A DNA stretch of 64,000 nucleotides from Ophiosphaerella korrae (Eukaryota > Ascomycota > Dothideomycetes > Pleosporales > Phaeosphaeriaceae): NCBI GenBank assembly GCA_028456385.1, contig JALNQF010000055.1, positions 124,001 to 188,000 of the forward strand, in the 5' to 3' direction. This document shows, one piece after another, positions 1 through 13,500 of the stretch (its first letter is position 1; the number at the start of each line of letters is the position of its first letter). Under the pieces are notes generated by a model. That model made no database searches. It was not told the DNA's origin and was given only the letters and a program-made list of their open reading frames with translations. A program made the translations under genes and the position numbers.

Positions 1-3000
1 GACAGGCGTCATACAAGAATCACAGCCAGACGGCGCTGCGGAGGACTCGGAAGAAGAAGGGCCAATTACACGTGGTGGTCGCAACCTCAGAGTGAGTTTG
101 TATTGCAATGAACTCTAAAATTCACTGACCATATTAGGCCACTCGTGCAAGATCCGCAAAGCGCAAGCGGGGAGCCGATGAGAGCAGCGACTTTGAGCCA
201 GTTGCTGAGGACGAAAAGGAAGAAGAGGAGGGCATCTCAGATTCCGATCATAGCAAGGCTAAACGCTCAACATCCGAAAGCGCATCAGGCTCCGGCCGTA
301 GATCTACTCGCCGTCGTGGAAGAACACGGCAGTCCCAACGAAGTAGACGCAACTCGTCATCCGATGAGCAATCCCGCCTGGACCCGGATGAGATTGCAGA
401 CGAGCTCCAAGAGCTTGAGCAGCACAAGCGACGACGCTTAAGTAGACGTGTCCCAGATAATGAGCTCTCCTACGACACTGCCCCGAAACGTCGTGCACGC
501 AACACTGGTGTTGATTACCGAGTGGTTCGCCCAGAGCTGAATGCCGTTTTTGATGATGATGAAGCCGGGCCAGCTGCCGGAAGGTCACGACCAAAGGGCG
601 GTCGTTCGAATTACCGCAGTCTCTTCAGCAATCAGGGTCCGTTTGGAGGTGGAGTTGAAGGTGGCTATGCTGCCGCCAGTGGTGATTCCGACAGCAGTGA
701 TGAAGAGAATCAAATGATGCCAAAGGCTATGGGGGGTATGATCGGCATGACTCCCACGACTGCCACTGCCCCTGTGTTTGGCTTTCCTCAAACTCATAAC
801 GCTGACCCCCAACAAGCCGGAGGCTCTGGGGGGGGTCCAGCAAACCTGGGAAAGGTCAAGGATAAAAAGGCACTTGCTGATTCCGATCCACTGGGCGTTG
901 ATCCGAATGTCAATTTCGACGGTGTTGGAGGCCTGGACGACCACATCAACAAGCTAAAGGAAATGGTCATGCTACCATTGTTATACCCTGAAGTATTCAC
1001 GCGCTTCAAGATAACGCCGCCGAGGGGGGTTTTGTTCCATGGCCCTCCAGGTACCGGTAAGACCCTACTTGCCCGTGCATTAGCATCCAGTGTAAGCTCT
1101 CACGGGCAGAAAGTCACCTTTTACATGCGTAAAGGTGCTGATGCCTTGAGCAAATGGGTCGGAGAAGCTGAACGCCAGCTTCGCCTCCTCTTTGAAGAAG
1201 CGCGGAAGACGCAGCCTAGCATTATTTTCTTCGATGAAATCGACGGCTTAGCACCAGTTCGATCAAGCAAGCAAGAACAAATACATGCTTCGATTGTTGC
1301 GACACTCCTCGCCCTGATGGACGGTATGGATGGACGTGGTCAAGTCATCGTCATTGGCGCGACAAATCGACCCGATTCTGTTGATCCGGCACTTCGACGC
1401 CCCGGTAGATTTGACCGCGAGTTCTATTTTCCATTGCCTAATGTTGCGGGACGACGCGCGATTCTCGACATTCATACCAAAAACTGGGACCCACCACTCC
1501 AGCCAGCAATGAAAGACTCTCTTGCGGAACTGACAAAAGGTTACGGTGGTGCAGATCTTCGTGCGCTATGTACTGAAGCTGCCCTGAATGCGGTGCAAGG
1601 AACTTTCCCTCAAATTTATACTTCTGAGAGGAAGCTCCTGATTGACCCAACAAACATCAAAGTTCTCGCAAAGGATTTCATGATTTCGGTTAACAAAATG
1701 ATTCCATCCTCTCAGCGGACAGTCACTGCCAGTGCAGCACCGCTCTCAAAAGATATCGAGCCGCTACTTCGAAGGCCATTGTCACAGATCACACAGCGCA
1801 TTGATGAGTTGTTGCCCAGGAGGAAAAAGCTTACCGCGCTCGAGGAAGCGGAATATGATGACCGTGAGGACGAAAAAGGTTTCGAACGTGAGGCTACCAT
1901 GCGGAACTTTGAGAACAGTAGGATTTTCCGGCCCCGTCTACTCATCAGTGGTCTACAAGGCATGGGCCAACAGTACCTTGGTGCTGCTTTACTGAATAAG
2001 ATCGAGGGGTTACATGTGCAATCATTCGATCTGCCGACCATACTCGAAGACCCTTCTCGAACCCCTGAAGCTGCCATCACACAGCTCTTCACGGAGGTCA
2101 GGCGACACAAGCCTAGTGTCATTTACATCCCAGCTGTTGATGTATGGTATCAGGCTTTGCCGCCAACAGCCATCAAAACGTTCAAACTCCTCCTACGAAG
2201 TGTTGGTGCGAATGAGCCAATCATGTTATTGGGTGTCTTGGAACTTCTTGATGAACGAGAACGACCAGACAAGCAGATGATGGTCGACCTGTTTGGCTAC
2301 TCCCAAAACAACGAATTCAAACTCCAGCGCCCAGACCAGGAGGGCCGGGCTGAATACTTCAATAATGTCTGCCATTATATTCGCATGTCTCCAGCCGACT
2401 TTCCTGATCCGGACAACAGGAAGAAGCGTATTCTGCCCCAATTGGAACCCGCCCCTATTGTGGTGCCAGTGGTGGATCCCAAAGAACTGGCAGCGAAGGA
2501 GAAACTACAGAAAAAACAAGACAGGATGACTTTAAATAAGGTCAAGATAACCATCCAGCCTATCATGGACCAACTGAAGAGAAGCTACAGGAAGTTCTTC
2601 AAGCCGATTCTGGAGGAGAGTTGGTACGCCTACTTGCTCGAAGAGCAGGATCCAGAGCACTTCAGGACAGATTTACCTCCAGACCAACAACATGAGCAAG
2701 GTGTAGAACGACCTTGGGAGTGCTCCAAGGATCATAAAGGCGTTGATGTTCTGCTACATGTTGAAAGTGGCAATAAGTACTACAACCTTGACCTTGGCAA
2801 TATTGAGAAACGACTTTCCAATGGCTACTACAAACGCCCAAAGGATTTCTTGTTTGATATCAAGACTCTGGCCAAGGACGCTAGAACCTTTGGCGACGCA
2901 GAGCGAACACTGAAGGGTAATGAAATGGTCAGCAACGTGGAGGTCGACATTGCGAATTTCTTTACTCCTGCCGTGCTTATGGAGTGTGAAGCCGTTTATG

Positions 3001-4196
3001 CACGAGAACTAGAAAGGGAGCGCAAGGCCAAAGAGAAGCGGCAGAAAGCTCTTGCTGAGGGCCAGGATGTGAGCACCGAGATTGCTAGAGTTCCGCCTGA
3101 GCAGTCTCTCGGAACGACAGAGACTTCAGGACCAATCATCTTGGGTGAACCTGTGCCTGGACATTCTGCCATGCCACCAGTAACACCATTGCGCGCTCCA
3201 CCTATGGTTCCACTCTCCAACGGAACAAGTGGAGAGGGGGGTGCGCAGCATAGTCACCAGAACGGATCGACAGTCCCTTCTAGACATGACAATGACACGC
3301 ATATGACGGATAGTCAAGATTTGAATGTTGGCACTCAGAATGAGTTCCATTTTCAGACGCCAAGCAGAATTGATATACAAGCAACTCAAACGCAGAAGTC
3401 TCAAGCATCAGTCCGAACATACATGTTACCAAACTCACATCCTAACGATTACCATAATAGCGCCTCAACAACAACATCTGGGCAAAAGACCTCGAACCGG
3501 TCCTCTGATATTAAATCAAACACCCAGAGCACCAATGGTGCCGTAGCTGGGCTTCCCGATTTCCAAGAGATGATCTTAGCTCCCCAGCCGGGCGGATCAC
3601 AGCTTCCCGATACGCAAGGTTCGTCAAGTTTATTTCATCGAAGTTTGGCGCCCTTTGTGCCCCTCTTGCCTCAGCAATCAACTGACCTTATTACGAAAAT
3701 AGAGCAACATTATGTTAGCAGTCAGCCATCAAACTCAGAACCATCTCAGTCATTTCAGCAACACAATACGATGGCTGCTCCAGCGCCACCACGGCACACA
3801 TCCAATCTTGGCGCCATATTGAACGATGAAGAGCCGAAGCCGGAGCTCCTTATTGATGAGGATCAGCTCAACGACCTTTACCAAATGCTTGTCGTCAAAA
3901 CATCGGGCTGCACCCTCGAACAACTTGAGCAGATTAACGCAACACTTATGGACGCCATTTGGAGAAACCGGACCAATTATAACCGCAATGTAGTACTTCA
4001 TAAAGTGCAGGACGCTTTCAATGTAATTATCGAAGATATAGTGGCTATGCAGCAAATCTTGCGGTGGAGTCAAGAGACGCCTGAGCCTGAAGAGACACAG
4101 TACACAAGTGCGCAAGGCCATATGGTTTCCAGGCAGCCCGAGTTTTCGTCAGCTGTAGGCCGAGAGTTTCGCGGATTGACACAAGGCCTGCGTTGA
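1..4196 (+). CDS. Yta7/Abo1/ATAD2-type AAA ATPase with bromodomain, 5' end outside window
   Basis: Chromatin-associated AAA+ ATPase family that handles histones H3-H4 in the nucleus. The window opens inside the gene. Exon 1 (to 91) and exon 2 (from 138) join in frame across a 46-bp intron (92-137), and the frame then runs unbroken to the stop at 4194-4196. The N-terminal part is an acidic/basic, Ser/Arg-rich tail. AAA1 has Walker A GPPGTGKT (about 1040-1063), Walker B FFDEIDG (about 1230) and an RRPGRFDRE arginine-finger stretch. The second AAA module is degenerate, with GLQGMGQQYL in place of a GKT loop, as is usual in this family. The divergent bromodomain lies at about 2575-2970. A Gln/Ser-rich linker leads to a conserved C-terminal helical region (about 3840-4060). 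The GTG at 522 is not the start, because coding continues upstream. Family assignment is firm; the true start is not visible. Confidence 0.93.
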
Positions 4197-7100
4197 TGTC
4201 ATCAAGGCTGCCAAAATGGCCTCAAGGGATATACTTTCACGCATGTTGAGCTAGGGAGCATAGATCTAATAAGAGTTGTTGGACAATACTTTGCGGGCGA
4301 CGTAAGGTTCTAGGGACATTTGCAGGGAGGTTCACATTCTTCAACCAGATTACTTCAAACACTGGACGAGCTCCATGGCGCATCTTTGGATACCACTCTC
4401 TTCATGTCTCATTTTTTTTAAAAAAAAAATTTACGTTGCTGGTTGCATGGCTCATCTGATTCAACGGACATGATGCTCTACATAATGATTCGCATTGGGA
4501 AACACTGTAGATGTATTCAATATAAGCACGTATTTCGTAAACGTCAATCCCACATAATCCCAGCGATCAGCAAAAGCAAGAGTATGAGCACAACTACAGC
4601 CCTTCGCCCAACCAGGATAGTACTGGTTCTTACAGTAAGTTCCACGCTGACCGTAGTCATCATCAACCGCGTCAGATTACATATGTTCCGGTCGTACGTC
4701 GCGCTGATTATGGTTTTACATCCTGAACCCATTCCTAGCGTCCGACCTTTACGCCCCCACAATAGTAGGCTTACACTGCCCAATACTACTTGTCAGATGT
4801 GCAAAGGAAGCCTTGCTTTACAGAGGTCTAGATCCCAACACATGGAAAAACTTTGTTGTGTAAACAAGGAAAGAATCAAGACATGTCTGTTCAGAGTTGC
4901 GGGACGCTGTTAGTTTTGACACCATTACCAGAACATAATGTTTTGATTCCCTCCAATAGCAACCTCTTCTATCTAGTCGCCAAAGCCCTGGAACCTATGA
5001 CTAATATTTTGCGAGTCTAGGACGCCTAACATAAGTCACCGTGCCATGGACGACGAGAGACGCGTAATAAGAGCTTTCGCTCAACACATAGCCAACAGCA
5101 ATACAATGTCATCGAAACAAAGCAGCCAGAACAGCTGTTGCATTAAAACTAATACAGATGCTTGTGTGGGTTTTTTTTATAACCTTAATTAGAGTTTAGC
5201 AGGAAACCGTGCATAGGAGTGCGCGTCTTGTCAGCATTTATGGTATCATACCTTGGTGTTTAGTAAACATGATTGCAATTGGGGGAAATGGGGCACAGAG
5301 TAGCCAACCGAACCAATAGTATCTATAGCCATTTATTTGTCTTGACCAATCTGAGCAAAATAATTATTGAACAATCTGTAGACGAATGGAGACATCGCCT
5401 GTCGGAGCATTTTTGCGCTAGACAGCTACAGAGATTGAGTGAAGCGATGCTTTGTTGAATAGAAGCCTTGGCGTGTTGACACTGTTGCCGTTGACTTAGG
5501 TTACTTGTTGCCTCCAATCTCTTGCGCAGCCTTAGCTCGATATCCTCAAATCCCATGTGCAGACACGTGAGCGAGCAATGACATTAATCACATGCACATA
5601 CACATTTCTCACCTTTAATCCACAGCTAGAAAATTGAGCTGACTTCTGCTTCTAAATGCAATCATATAGGTATGCAGGCAGGGTTAGAGCATGTTGCAAG
5701 TATAATGGCATCTTCACGGCACGGCTAATTGATAGCACGAACCTCACAGGTTTGTTGACCATAACAAGGCTGATTGTACGAGCTCACAAATTGATCGCCT
5801 GATTTGCTGTTGATACGATGCCCAAATTTATCCCTAGCCAAGGCCTGGCTTGTGTGGCGTACCGTGATGCCGAGTGCGCTTACAGGTACCATTTCACTCG
5901 CCGGATTCTCTAGGAACATTGTTAGTGGCGGAAGTCAACTGCCGTAGCGAAGAAGGGGGCTCCTTATGATCTACAGTTCCGAGCCCTAGGAGGCGGATAC
6001 TGGTGGCGTTATTGAGTAAGGAGATGGTTGGTTATGATAGCACAAGGAACATTGTCAATTTAACAGCCGTGAGAGCACGCAAGGGATTCAGAAATACTCA
6101 GAAATGCTCTGCTTGTATTGCTGCGGGCGGTAAGACATTTTCTACGGTCCCCGAAGCATACGAAGTGCATTTGGCGAAGAGCTATGGTTTTTTTGTTCGC
6201 TAACCCTGAGATACTTTCTGGTCCGGGCGGAGGCAGTGGTCGACCGGAGTACTAGGGCCTTGTACCTACTTCTCCAGACCGTGAAATAGCGCACATCTCA
6301 CGATCCAATCGATATCTCACGATAGAGTTTGAATTAGCGAAAATCAGCCCACAGTGCTTAATTGACCGGATAACTCACCGTGCGTCGGCGCGTGCCGATG
6401 CCAACACGCAGGAGCTGAAAGCCTCGAAGCTTGATTGCTTAAATGAGGGCTTGAACCATAATCAAGCACAGAAATGAACAAAGAAATGAGCAAAGAACGA
6501 GACGGATGACGAACACACAAATACGGTACGATTGAAGGATGGTTGGATGACTATGGGCGTGAGAGCTTGTGTTGATTGGTGTGATATCTCCTGAAGTGTA
6601 CCACGCGCCGCCATATGGCGAACGTACCACAGTCTCAGGAAAACAGCGAGCTGAGCCATGTCAACTCTAGACGCGGTAAGGCGTTGATCATTCGGAGGGC
6701 CGCTACGAGGCACCGTTTCCGCCATGCTCCATATTTTATGTGCCTCGGCTAGTGCTCGCACACGAACTTGTGGTCCGCGAGAGGAGTTCAAGACGTTGCG
6801 ATAGTGTCTTGAATCATGGGTTGCGGAAGGCTTGCAGAAGACACTTGAGCACATGAATCTTGAATCGGTAACTCCGGCATTTGACTCGGCACGATTCTAG
6901 TGCGAGGCCAAATGCGGCAAGAAAGTTGGAGGGAAGAAAAGGGCCGTCTTGTAATATCGGTATGCAAAAGCCAAGAGGGTGTTCCTGGGGTAAGACAATC
7001 CTTTTGGAAGGAAGATTTAGGAGGAGAGATGTGAACACGTTCCAGGGAAGGGACCGTGCGCAGTGGATTGCACAAGATCAGGAAAATATTCTGGATTATT

Positions 7101-8433
7101 CTCCGACCGCTCAATCTCAATCTCAAAAGTAAAGTGACACGAACCACAACACGCCCTCTTGCCTCAAGCAGCGGCGCGAAACCTGGCGCCAATGTTGACG
7201 GCTAAGCTGGAATGGGGGGAATGTGCCCGGCCCCGCATAGGCCAAGCTGACTGAACCCCGGGGCGCACGAGGATTGGAGCAAAACGTCAGACTGATGGAC
7301 ATGGGGGATGTGCAAGCCATCGTAGCGAGCTGTTAGTAGGGATTATACGCTTGGTTAGAGGAGAACCCAGGCGCTGATTACTATTTCTGCCTTGTGTCTG
7401 GTGCTGGCCACTTGGGTATCAGCTTCGAAACGCAGCATTTGGCTTTCTGCGACGAGGACAGACCTAGGAGGAGCAGAGCAGGAGCCTCTCAACATTCTAA
7501 GCCAGGTGCTGCGTGGTAACCTGTCTATCGCATGCTCTGCCTCGGGTACACTCTTCCCTGATGCATTCACCCAGCTTGTCCAGCTTGAATCTGTATCATG
7601 CTTCCACCAACAGCCCTTGGGCTTTAGAAACCCCTAGCAGAATAAATAGCCAAACGAACTGCTTCACGAGCGCCCAGTAAGCGCCACATCTCTCCTCCAA
7701 TCATGTGTAGCCGTCGGTACGGCGGGAGGCTTGCTCGCTGCTCCCAGGTCGGTGGGTGTGTGCAGGGCCGTCGTAAATGCTGTCAGATGACGCTTGGCAC
7801 TTTGTGCCCACACGCTCCACTGGCATAAGAGATTGATTACATGCATACCAAGACTGTCAAAAACACCTTCTCGCACAGGCTTGGTGGCATGCCCATCCTT
7901 GTAGCCAGTTTGTTTGGAATGCGGTCTTGGTACAGCCAACCCATGCCTCACTACCTGCTCAATCGACTATGCTAAGTTTCGAATAAGATGTCATTTCCAC
8001 AACTGGAGGCCAGAAGCGGTCATTTTCAGCCCTAGCCTGGCGGAGCGAACTTTACGTCGGTGGAAAGAAGGCGCTGAGGAGACCGGGAATAGATGGAAAA
8101 GTGGGCCTCTAGATTGCCTTTGTAGGTCCGTGCATGTGGCGTCCCGGCACCAACGTGTGCTGACTATTGCGGCTAGCAAGGGTCCCCCTCACTGCTGGGT
8201 CGCGGTGTCATTGTACATTATCGTCCTCTCCGCCGCTGGGTGAGTTCCGAGTCTGCGTCTCTCGGGTCTTGCGGCTTGTGGCACACGACTTTGAGTATCC
8301 ATTGCGTCTCTTCTACTTCTTCTATTTCTTCTCGGCAATTATTCTGGTTCCTTTCGAATTTCGATATGATATCGTATAGCATTCACTGGTGATAACCATC
8401 TCTGTGTTGCCGTTGGCCAAAGCATCTTTCGCA
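4197..8433. other. 4.2-kb intergenic stretch without a supported gene
   Basis: Several short reading frames occur here on both strands (up to 156 codons, at 4443-4913), but none shows a recognisable domain, a consistent composition or splice structure. A T8-A10 tract lies at 4412-4429, about 215 bp after the AAA gene stop. The last kilobase before the receptor gene is CT-rich and may hold its promoter and leader. No tRNA or transposon feature was recognised. Confidence 0.5.
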
Positions 8434-9738
8434 ATGGAACTCACGCCGATGCTGGACGAGCAGTCCAGAACCTTCACCTTACCTCAACATATCTTTCCAT
8501 GGCTCCGAGCAGTCGTAGTTCTGGCCTTCCTCAGTTTCCTCGCCTCGGTATTGCTGCTATTATTGCTCACATATAAACTTGTGCGCTGGCAGATCAAATC
8601 CAAGAAGTCTAACCAGTTTGTTATCCTAATATTCAACCTCCTGTGGGCCGACATTCAGCAAGCGCTAGCTTTTCTGTTAAATGTGGAATGGCTGCGAGTG
8701 GGCGGTGTCGTAGTTGAGAATCCTGTGTGCTTTGCTCAAGGGTGGCTGGTATCAACTGGCGACTTGGGTAGTGGTGTATGGTGTTTCGTTATCGGCCTTC
8801 ACACGTTCGCAAGCGTTATTCTCGACTATCGATTGACACCAAAATACTTCTACGCCACAATTGTGGCCCTTTGGATCTTCATTATTGGCGTATCTTCTAT
8901 TGGAATCGGTATGCACGGGAACGATCTCTACGTTCGATCTGGTGTATGGTGTTGGATCCACCACGACTTCAATGATCTTCGATTATGGACCCATTACGTC
9001 TGGATCTTTATATTGTGAGTATATATCGTCTCGCTCTACACTTGCTAGATGACTGATTTCTTTAGTGAGTTCGGTAACGTTTTGATCTACCTGGCCATTT
9101 ACACCATCCTTTTGGCCCGCATTCAGTCCGGTTATTACACTGCCGAAGAAGCCAAACGTGTCAAGTCAATCGCTAACCTGATGGTTGTATATCCTCTAGT
9201 ATACGTAGTATGCACCATTCCACTCGCTTCCGCCCGTATGGCCGCCATGTCTGGCTCACCTCCATCCCTTGCGCGATTGTGCCTGTCTGGTGCAATGATC
9301 ACCTCGAATGGCTGGTTAGACGTCTTATTGTACACCGTAACACGTCGCATAATGATCTTTAGCGACGAACCACCTCCCGACAACAACGGCTTCGACACTT
9401 TCTCCACTTTCTGGACCGAGAAACCACGTCGCTTTGGCGGACAAACCACAGTGTCTGCCTTGAACACTCAAAAACGATCTCACCGCTTCAGCCGCGTTGC
9501 CCTTCCATTATCTAGTGAGTCATCAGACGAGTTATGCGCCAAGAAGGACATCAAACTCGTGACAACAACAGAAGTGAAGAGTGAACCCGCACTACCCGAG
9601 GACTACGAGGAGATGGAGACAGAAGCAAGGAAGAAGAGACCAAGAAGTCTAGTGGGTAGATGGAGCGAAGACACGCATGGAAGTCGGGGATTGAGTTTCA
9701 AAATGGAGGAACTTAGTCGGTCGAGCACACCGCGATAA
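8434..9738 (+). CDS. Git3/Gpr1-like seven-transmembrane G protein-coupled receptor
   Basis: Plasma-membrane receptor of the fungal glucose/cAMP-receptor-like GPCR group, expected to act upstream of a G-alpha/cAMP pathway. The ATG at 8434 begins MELTPML; the in-frame GTG at 8389 was rejected. One 51-bp intron (9015-9065, GTGAGT...TTTAG) splits an F codon. The protein is 417 aa. Hydrophobic segments fit 7 TMs (about residues 23-48, 60-83, 100-127, 138-160, 185-210, then two in exon 2). Cys99 and Cys173 are candidates for the extracellular disulfide. The motifs NQFVILIFNLLWADIQQ and RLWTHYVW resemble Git3-type receptors. The C-terminal tail of about 130 residues is Ser/Lys/Arg/Glu-rich and hydrophilic. 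The ligand cannot be told from sequence. Confidence 0.85.
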
Positions 9739-10564
9739 AAGAGACATGGATTATTAGAACATCCAAGTGTATGAACCCAGGTGCATAGAGCATACCACAA
9801 CGACGGCTTATATACCACGCCGAGAAGTCGACTGCAGCACTCTGTGGAATTTCTATCAGCAAGGGGAGTTGGACTGGAAAGTCCGGGTCTTTGTAACAGT
9901 ATAACTTTATAGCGTTGCATCATTGAGAATAGGACGGAAGTGTGATACCCAAGAGCGGTGCGCCTGAAAAAAAAAGGCCAAGGGAGGTTAATAGAAACAT
10001 GTAGTATGTCTTATCGCACACAAATCAAGCAAATCTAATATTCTGAAGATCTGTCATTGTGGATCTGATTTCATACATTCATCCCTTCAAGGCTAGCATA
10101 GGTGTGAAACGTCATTTCTGGTGTTCCCTATCTGATCAGGAATTTTGCGGCAGTATGGATGTTGCTATGGACAACCTTGTTCGCTATTTAGGGGGAACTT
10201 GCATGACTGGGAGACACAGTTACATCCCTTGAGTAATGGGGGAACGAGTGACATCAAGCCAATCCACATTGCGCTACTCCCTTATGCGCCTAGATGTAAG
10301 GCGACGAATGGGTCAAACTAATAATATCATACATTTTTTATTCTCATACTTCATAACAGCGTAGCTACCTAATACTCGGCCTTGTACCTCATAATCACAT
10401 CAATGTGACGATCTCTTATGGCACTGCTTAAAAGCCCACGGCTCTAACTTGTGGTCTCTGCTATACTTGATGATAACCAATGAGTCATTCTGCCAAGTAG
10501 GCAAGTTGCCCATTCCAAAGTTTGGTTAAACATAATATCGACGTCACCATTTATGATATATCCT
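9739..10564. other. Convergent intergenic region
   Basis: This stretch lies between the 3' ends of the receptor gene (plus) and the ZZ/EF-hand gene (minus). It is AT-leaning, with an A9 run near 9967, and presumably contains both 3' UTRs and polyadenylation signals. No gene or repeat was recognised. Confidence 0.5.
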
Positions 10565-13500
10565 TCATATACTCACCCATCCTACCCACGACTCTAGAAA
10601 GCATAGCCTTCCATCGCGCATATGTTCATCAAACTCTTCGTAGTTGATAAGACCGCTACCTTTGCGCTCGATAATCTCTTGTTGCACTGCTTCCAAGCTA
10701 GCAAGTAATATGTAGTAAGACTCGGTATCAGGGTTCATGGCAAGTGCGCGAACGTGTTGGTATAAAGGCCTCAATTGATCCTTTTCAGGGTGATAGTCGT
10801 TCGTGGAATGAATAGCTGTGCTAGACACGCTTTTAAGGATCTCGATGCCCCCCTCGGTGCCTACAAGAAGCTGATGGATGACGGCATCATCAGCGTAGTC
10901 ACGCCAATTGGGGATAGATTCCGAGGGTGACTTCTCTCGACCAGGATGGGAATTTTGCCTGGAAGGTACCAGATTATCGTTGGGGGACTGAGATGGTGAT
11001 GGCTGTACCTCAGTGGCAGAGGGGAAATGTTCATCTCCTACAGCCTCTGTGCCTGAACGCCGTGCGGACCCTGCGAAAACGAAGAAAGGGCCTTCCGGGT
11101 CTGTATATACCCGTTCTCTGTCATTTGTTATGAGCATTGACAGATTTGGCTGCTCTAGGTCTTCGACCGGAGCTGGAACATGGTCTGCGATAACCGCGTC
11201 CGTCTCAGAATTAGGACGGAACTGAGGCATTGTGGGATCCCGCGGAGCGGGTTGATCAAGTGTGCCGAGATGTTTTTGTAACCCACTCGAATATGAGCTA
11301 GAACCAGAAATCCAACCTAAACGAGAGGCGCAGCCAAGCGTAGCAAGTAGAAATTCATCCTGGAGCTGGCGTCGGCAAAGCCAGGTATTCCATAGGGACA
11401 TGTCATCTATTAACCATTCATCTGGAGCACTGATGGAGGTGAAGAACGCCTTTTCCAGTGAAGCGTAGATTTTCGAGAGCCTCGCTTTGGCTTCTTTCCG
11501 AGTCAATTTTATACTGCCTTCATGGTGAAACAATCCTTTGAAATTTCCATGCGTTGAGGAATTGTTGACAGCATCAAGAAACATATTTAGAATGCATCTG
11601 GAGTATCGGAAGATACCTATCTTGCAAATAGCACGGTGTTGTGCATACCACCGTGTCTTAAAGTCGACAGCGACCTGATCAATGTGGACAGCGAGCTTAT
11701 GACGCTGGCTGCGAGTGGCGGATGCGGCTAGAGCGTTATTTTCTTTATCCTCGAATAACGGATTCAGCAATTCATTAAAACCTTGTTGTGTGATCTGATA
11801 CATCACTTCTTGGCTTAAGTCTTTCTCGGGTTGTGGAATCTCATAGCCACCCCACCGCTCCCCACAAGGGCGTGAGGATATGGACGCGTTAGATCTCGTT
11901 TCAAAATCAACATCATCTTGAAATCGCACTTTTGAAGATGAGCGTGACCACCTAGGTCGTGTGTTTGAGTGCTCAAGGGCATCCTCGGTATCTTCGGTTA
12001 GTTCTCTAGCCTCAATAGGTTCAATAGGTTCAATAGGTTGAGCCACCCGATTTTCTTGTAGGCTTTCGGGTTCATTCAATCCCTCTTCTTCGTCGATGTA
12101 GAATTGCCGTCGAGCCCACCTGTGCTCTACTGCCCCATCCTGATTTTCTATATCACGAAGATTGGTAGCGATGAGCATCTCGTCTCGATTAGCCAGATCT
12201 GGTTGATCGTTGCGAAGTATGGGATCTGTGTTCTCAAAATCGTCTCGTTGTTTATCTTGTAAACGAGAATTACCGGTTTGGCGTGCACCTAGAGCAGAAG
12301 GAGGAAATGCAGAGCCTAGAGGCTGACTGGAGCGTATGGTGTCGAGTGCATTTCGAACTGAAATTTCTTCGGTGATCTCTGCGACATAATTGCGCGTTGC
12401 CTCCTTCTCGATAGCATAGTATGCTCTGAAGAGCCTTAGAACATCCTTGCGTGATATGTATCCATCCCCATCAAGATCATAACCATTAAACACAATCCTG
12501 CTTTTGGTGCGTCCGTTCATTGAATGCATACCGTCTAGGCCTTTGATCCACTCCTCAAATCCAATGAGGCCATTATTGTCCGAGTCGTAGTAGGCGAAGA
12601 GGCGGTCGTATACTAGGTTCGGTGAGGCCACAAAGGTTTTGTATCGAGGAACGAAGGCGTGATCAAACGCCTGACGATCAAGTGCCCAGCCAATGCCGTT
12701 GGGATCAGCGAGCCATTCGGTCCCTGCAAGGCAGGTAAATTGGTCCCAAAGCGCGTCGACCTCCTCAATTTCCATCTTGGTCTCAGCCACTAGGCGTTTC
12801 TTGAGCATTGAATGAATGGAGGCACTCATCATATGTGGCTTGCCTAGGTATATTGGTTCTTGCTTAGCCATACCCAGATAAGGAGCTGGTACGCGTATTT
12901 TGTAGAAAACATGGGTCTTGAGGTGGGAGTTGGTTGCTTCGCAGTTGGAGCACAGGTCAAAATCGGCACAATTGGCGCAATGCCATCTGACGCCACGAAT
13001 GGGCTTCTCGTCACATCCATTGCAGGTAATGCCCCGATGAACAACTCCCTCCTGCCGAGCGCGATCTTCAGCAATGTGGTAGAGAGTACGCTGAAGAGTC
13101 TGGCCATCAGCATCGATAGCATCGCCCTCTGATTCATCATCACTCCTCAGAGAGAGCTCAGTAGGCACAACGCTTTCGACGCGATCGCCATTGCCTTGGT
13201 GTGTTCGTGGGGCCTGTGTCGTGGAGTTGTATCTCTCTATTGCCCTTGCTATTGCAGCATTGTCCCCAAAGCTACCCCCATTGTGATGGGTGGTGAGTTG
13301 TGCAATGGAATGCGCGTCTATGTAGGGGGGTGGATGATCGTCAAAAATCAAAGCGACTATCTGGTCCAGATAGACGCTGTAAATGTGTTCAAGAGTGTGC
13401 TCCACTTCCTCTGGTCTGGCATGTGGACGCTGTTGGGCGATCAAGTCACGAAGCTCGCTCGGCGAGATGACATTATCAGTCTCGAAGGGGATATGTGTTC

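Noticed and set aside
4443..4913. 156-codon plus-strand reading frame
   Set aside because: No domain, no gene-like composition, lies in AT/GC-mixed intergenic DNA, and an overlapping minus-strand frame is equally open.
6462..7192. Overlapping minus-strand frames of 130-134 codons
   Set aside because: Mutually overlapping, no recognisable motif, no splice pattern.
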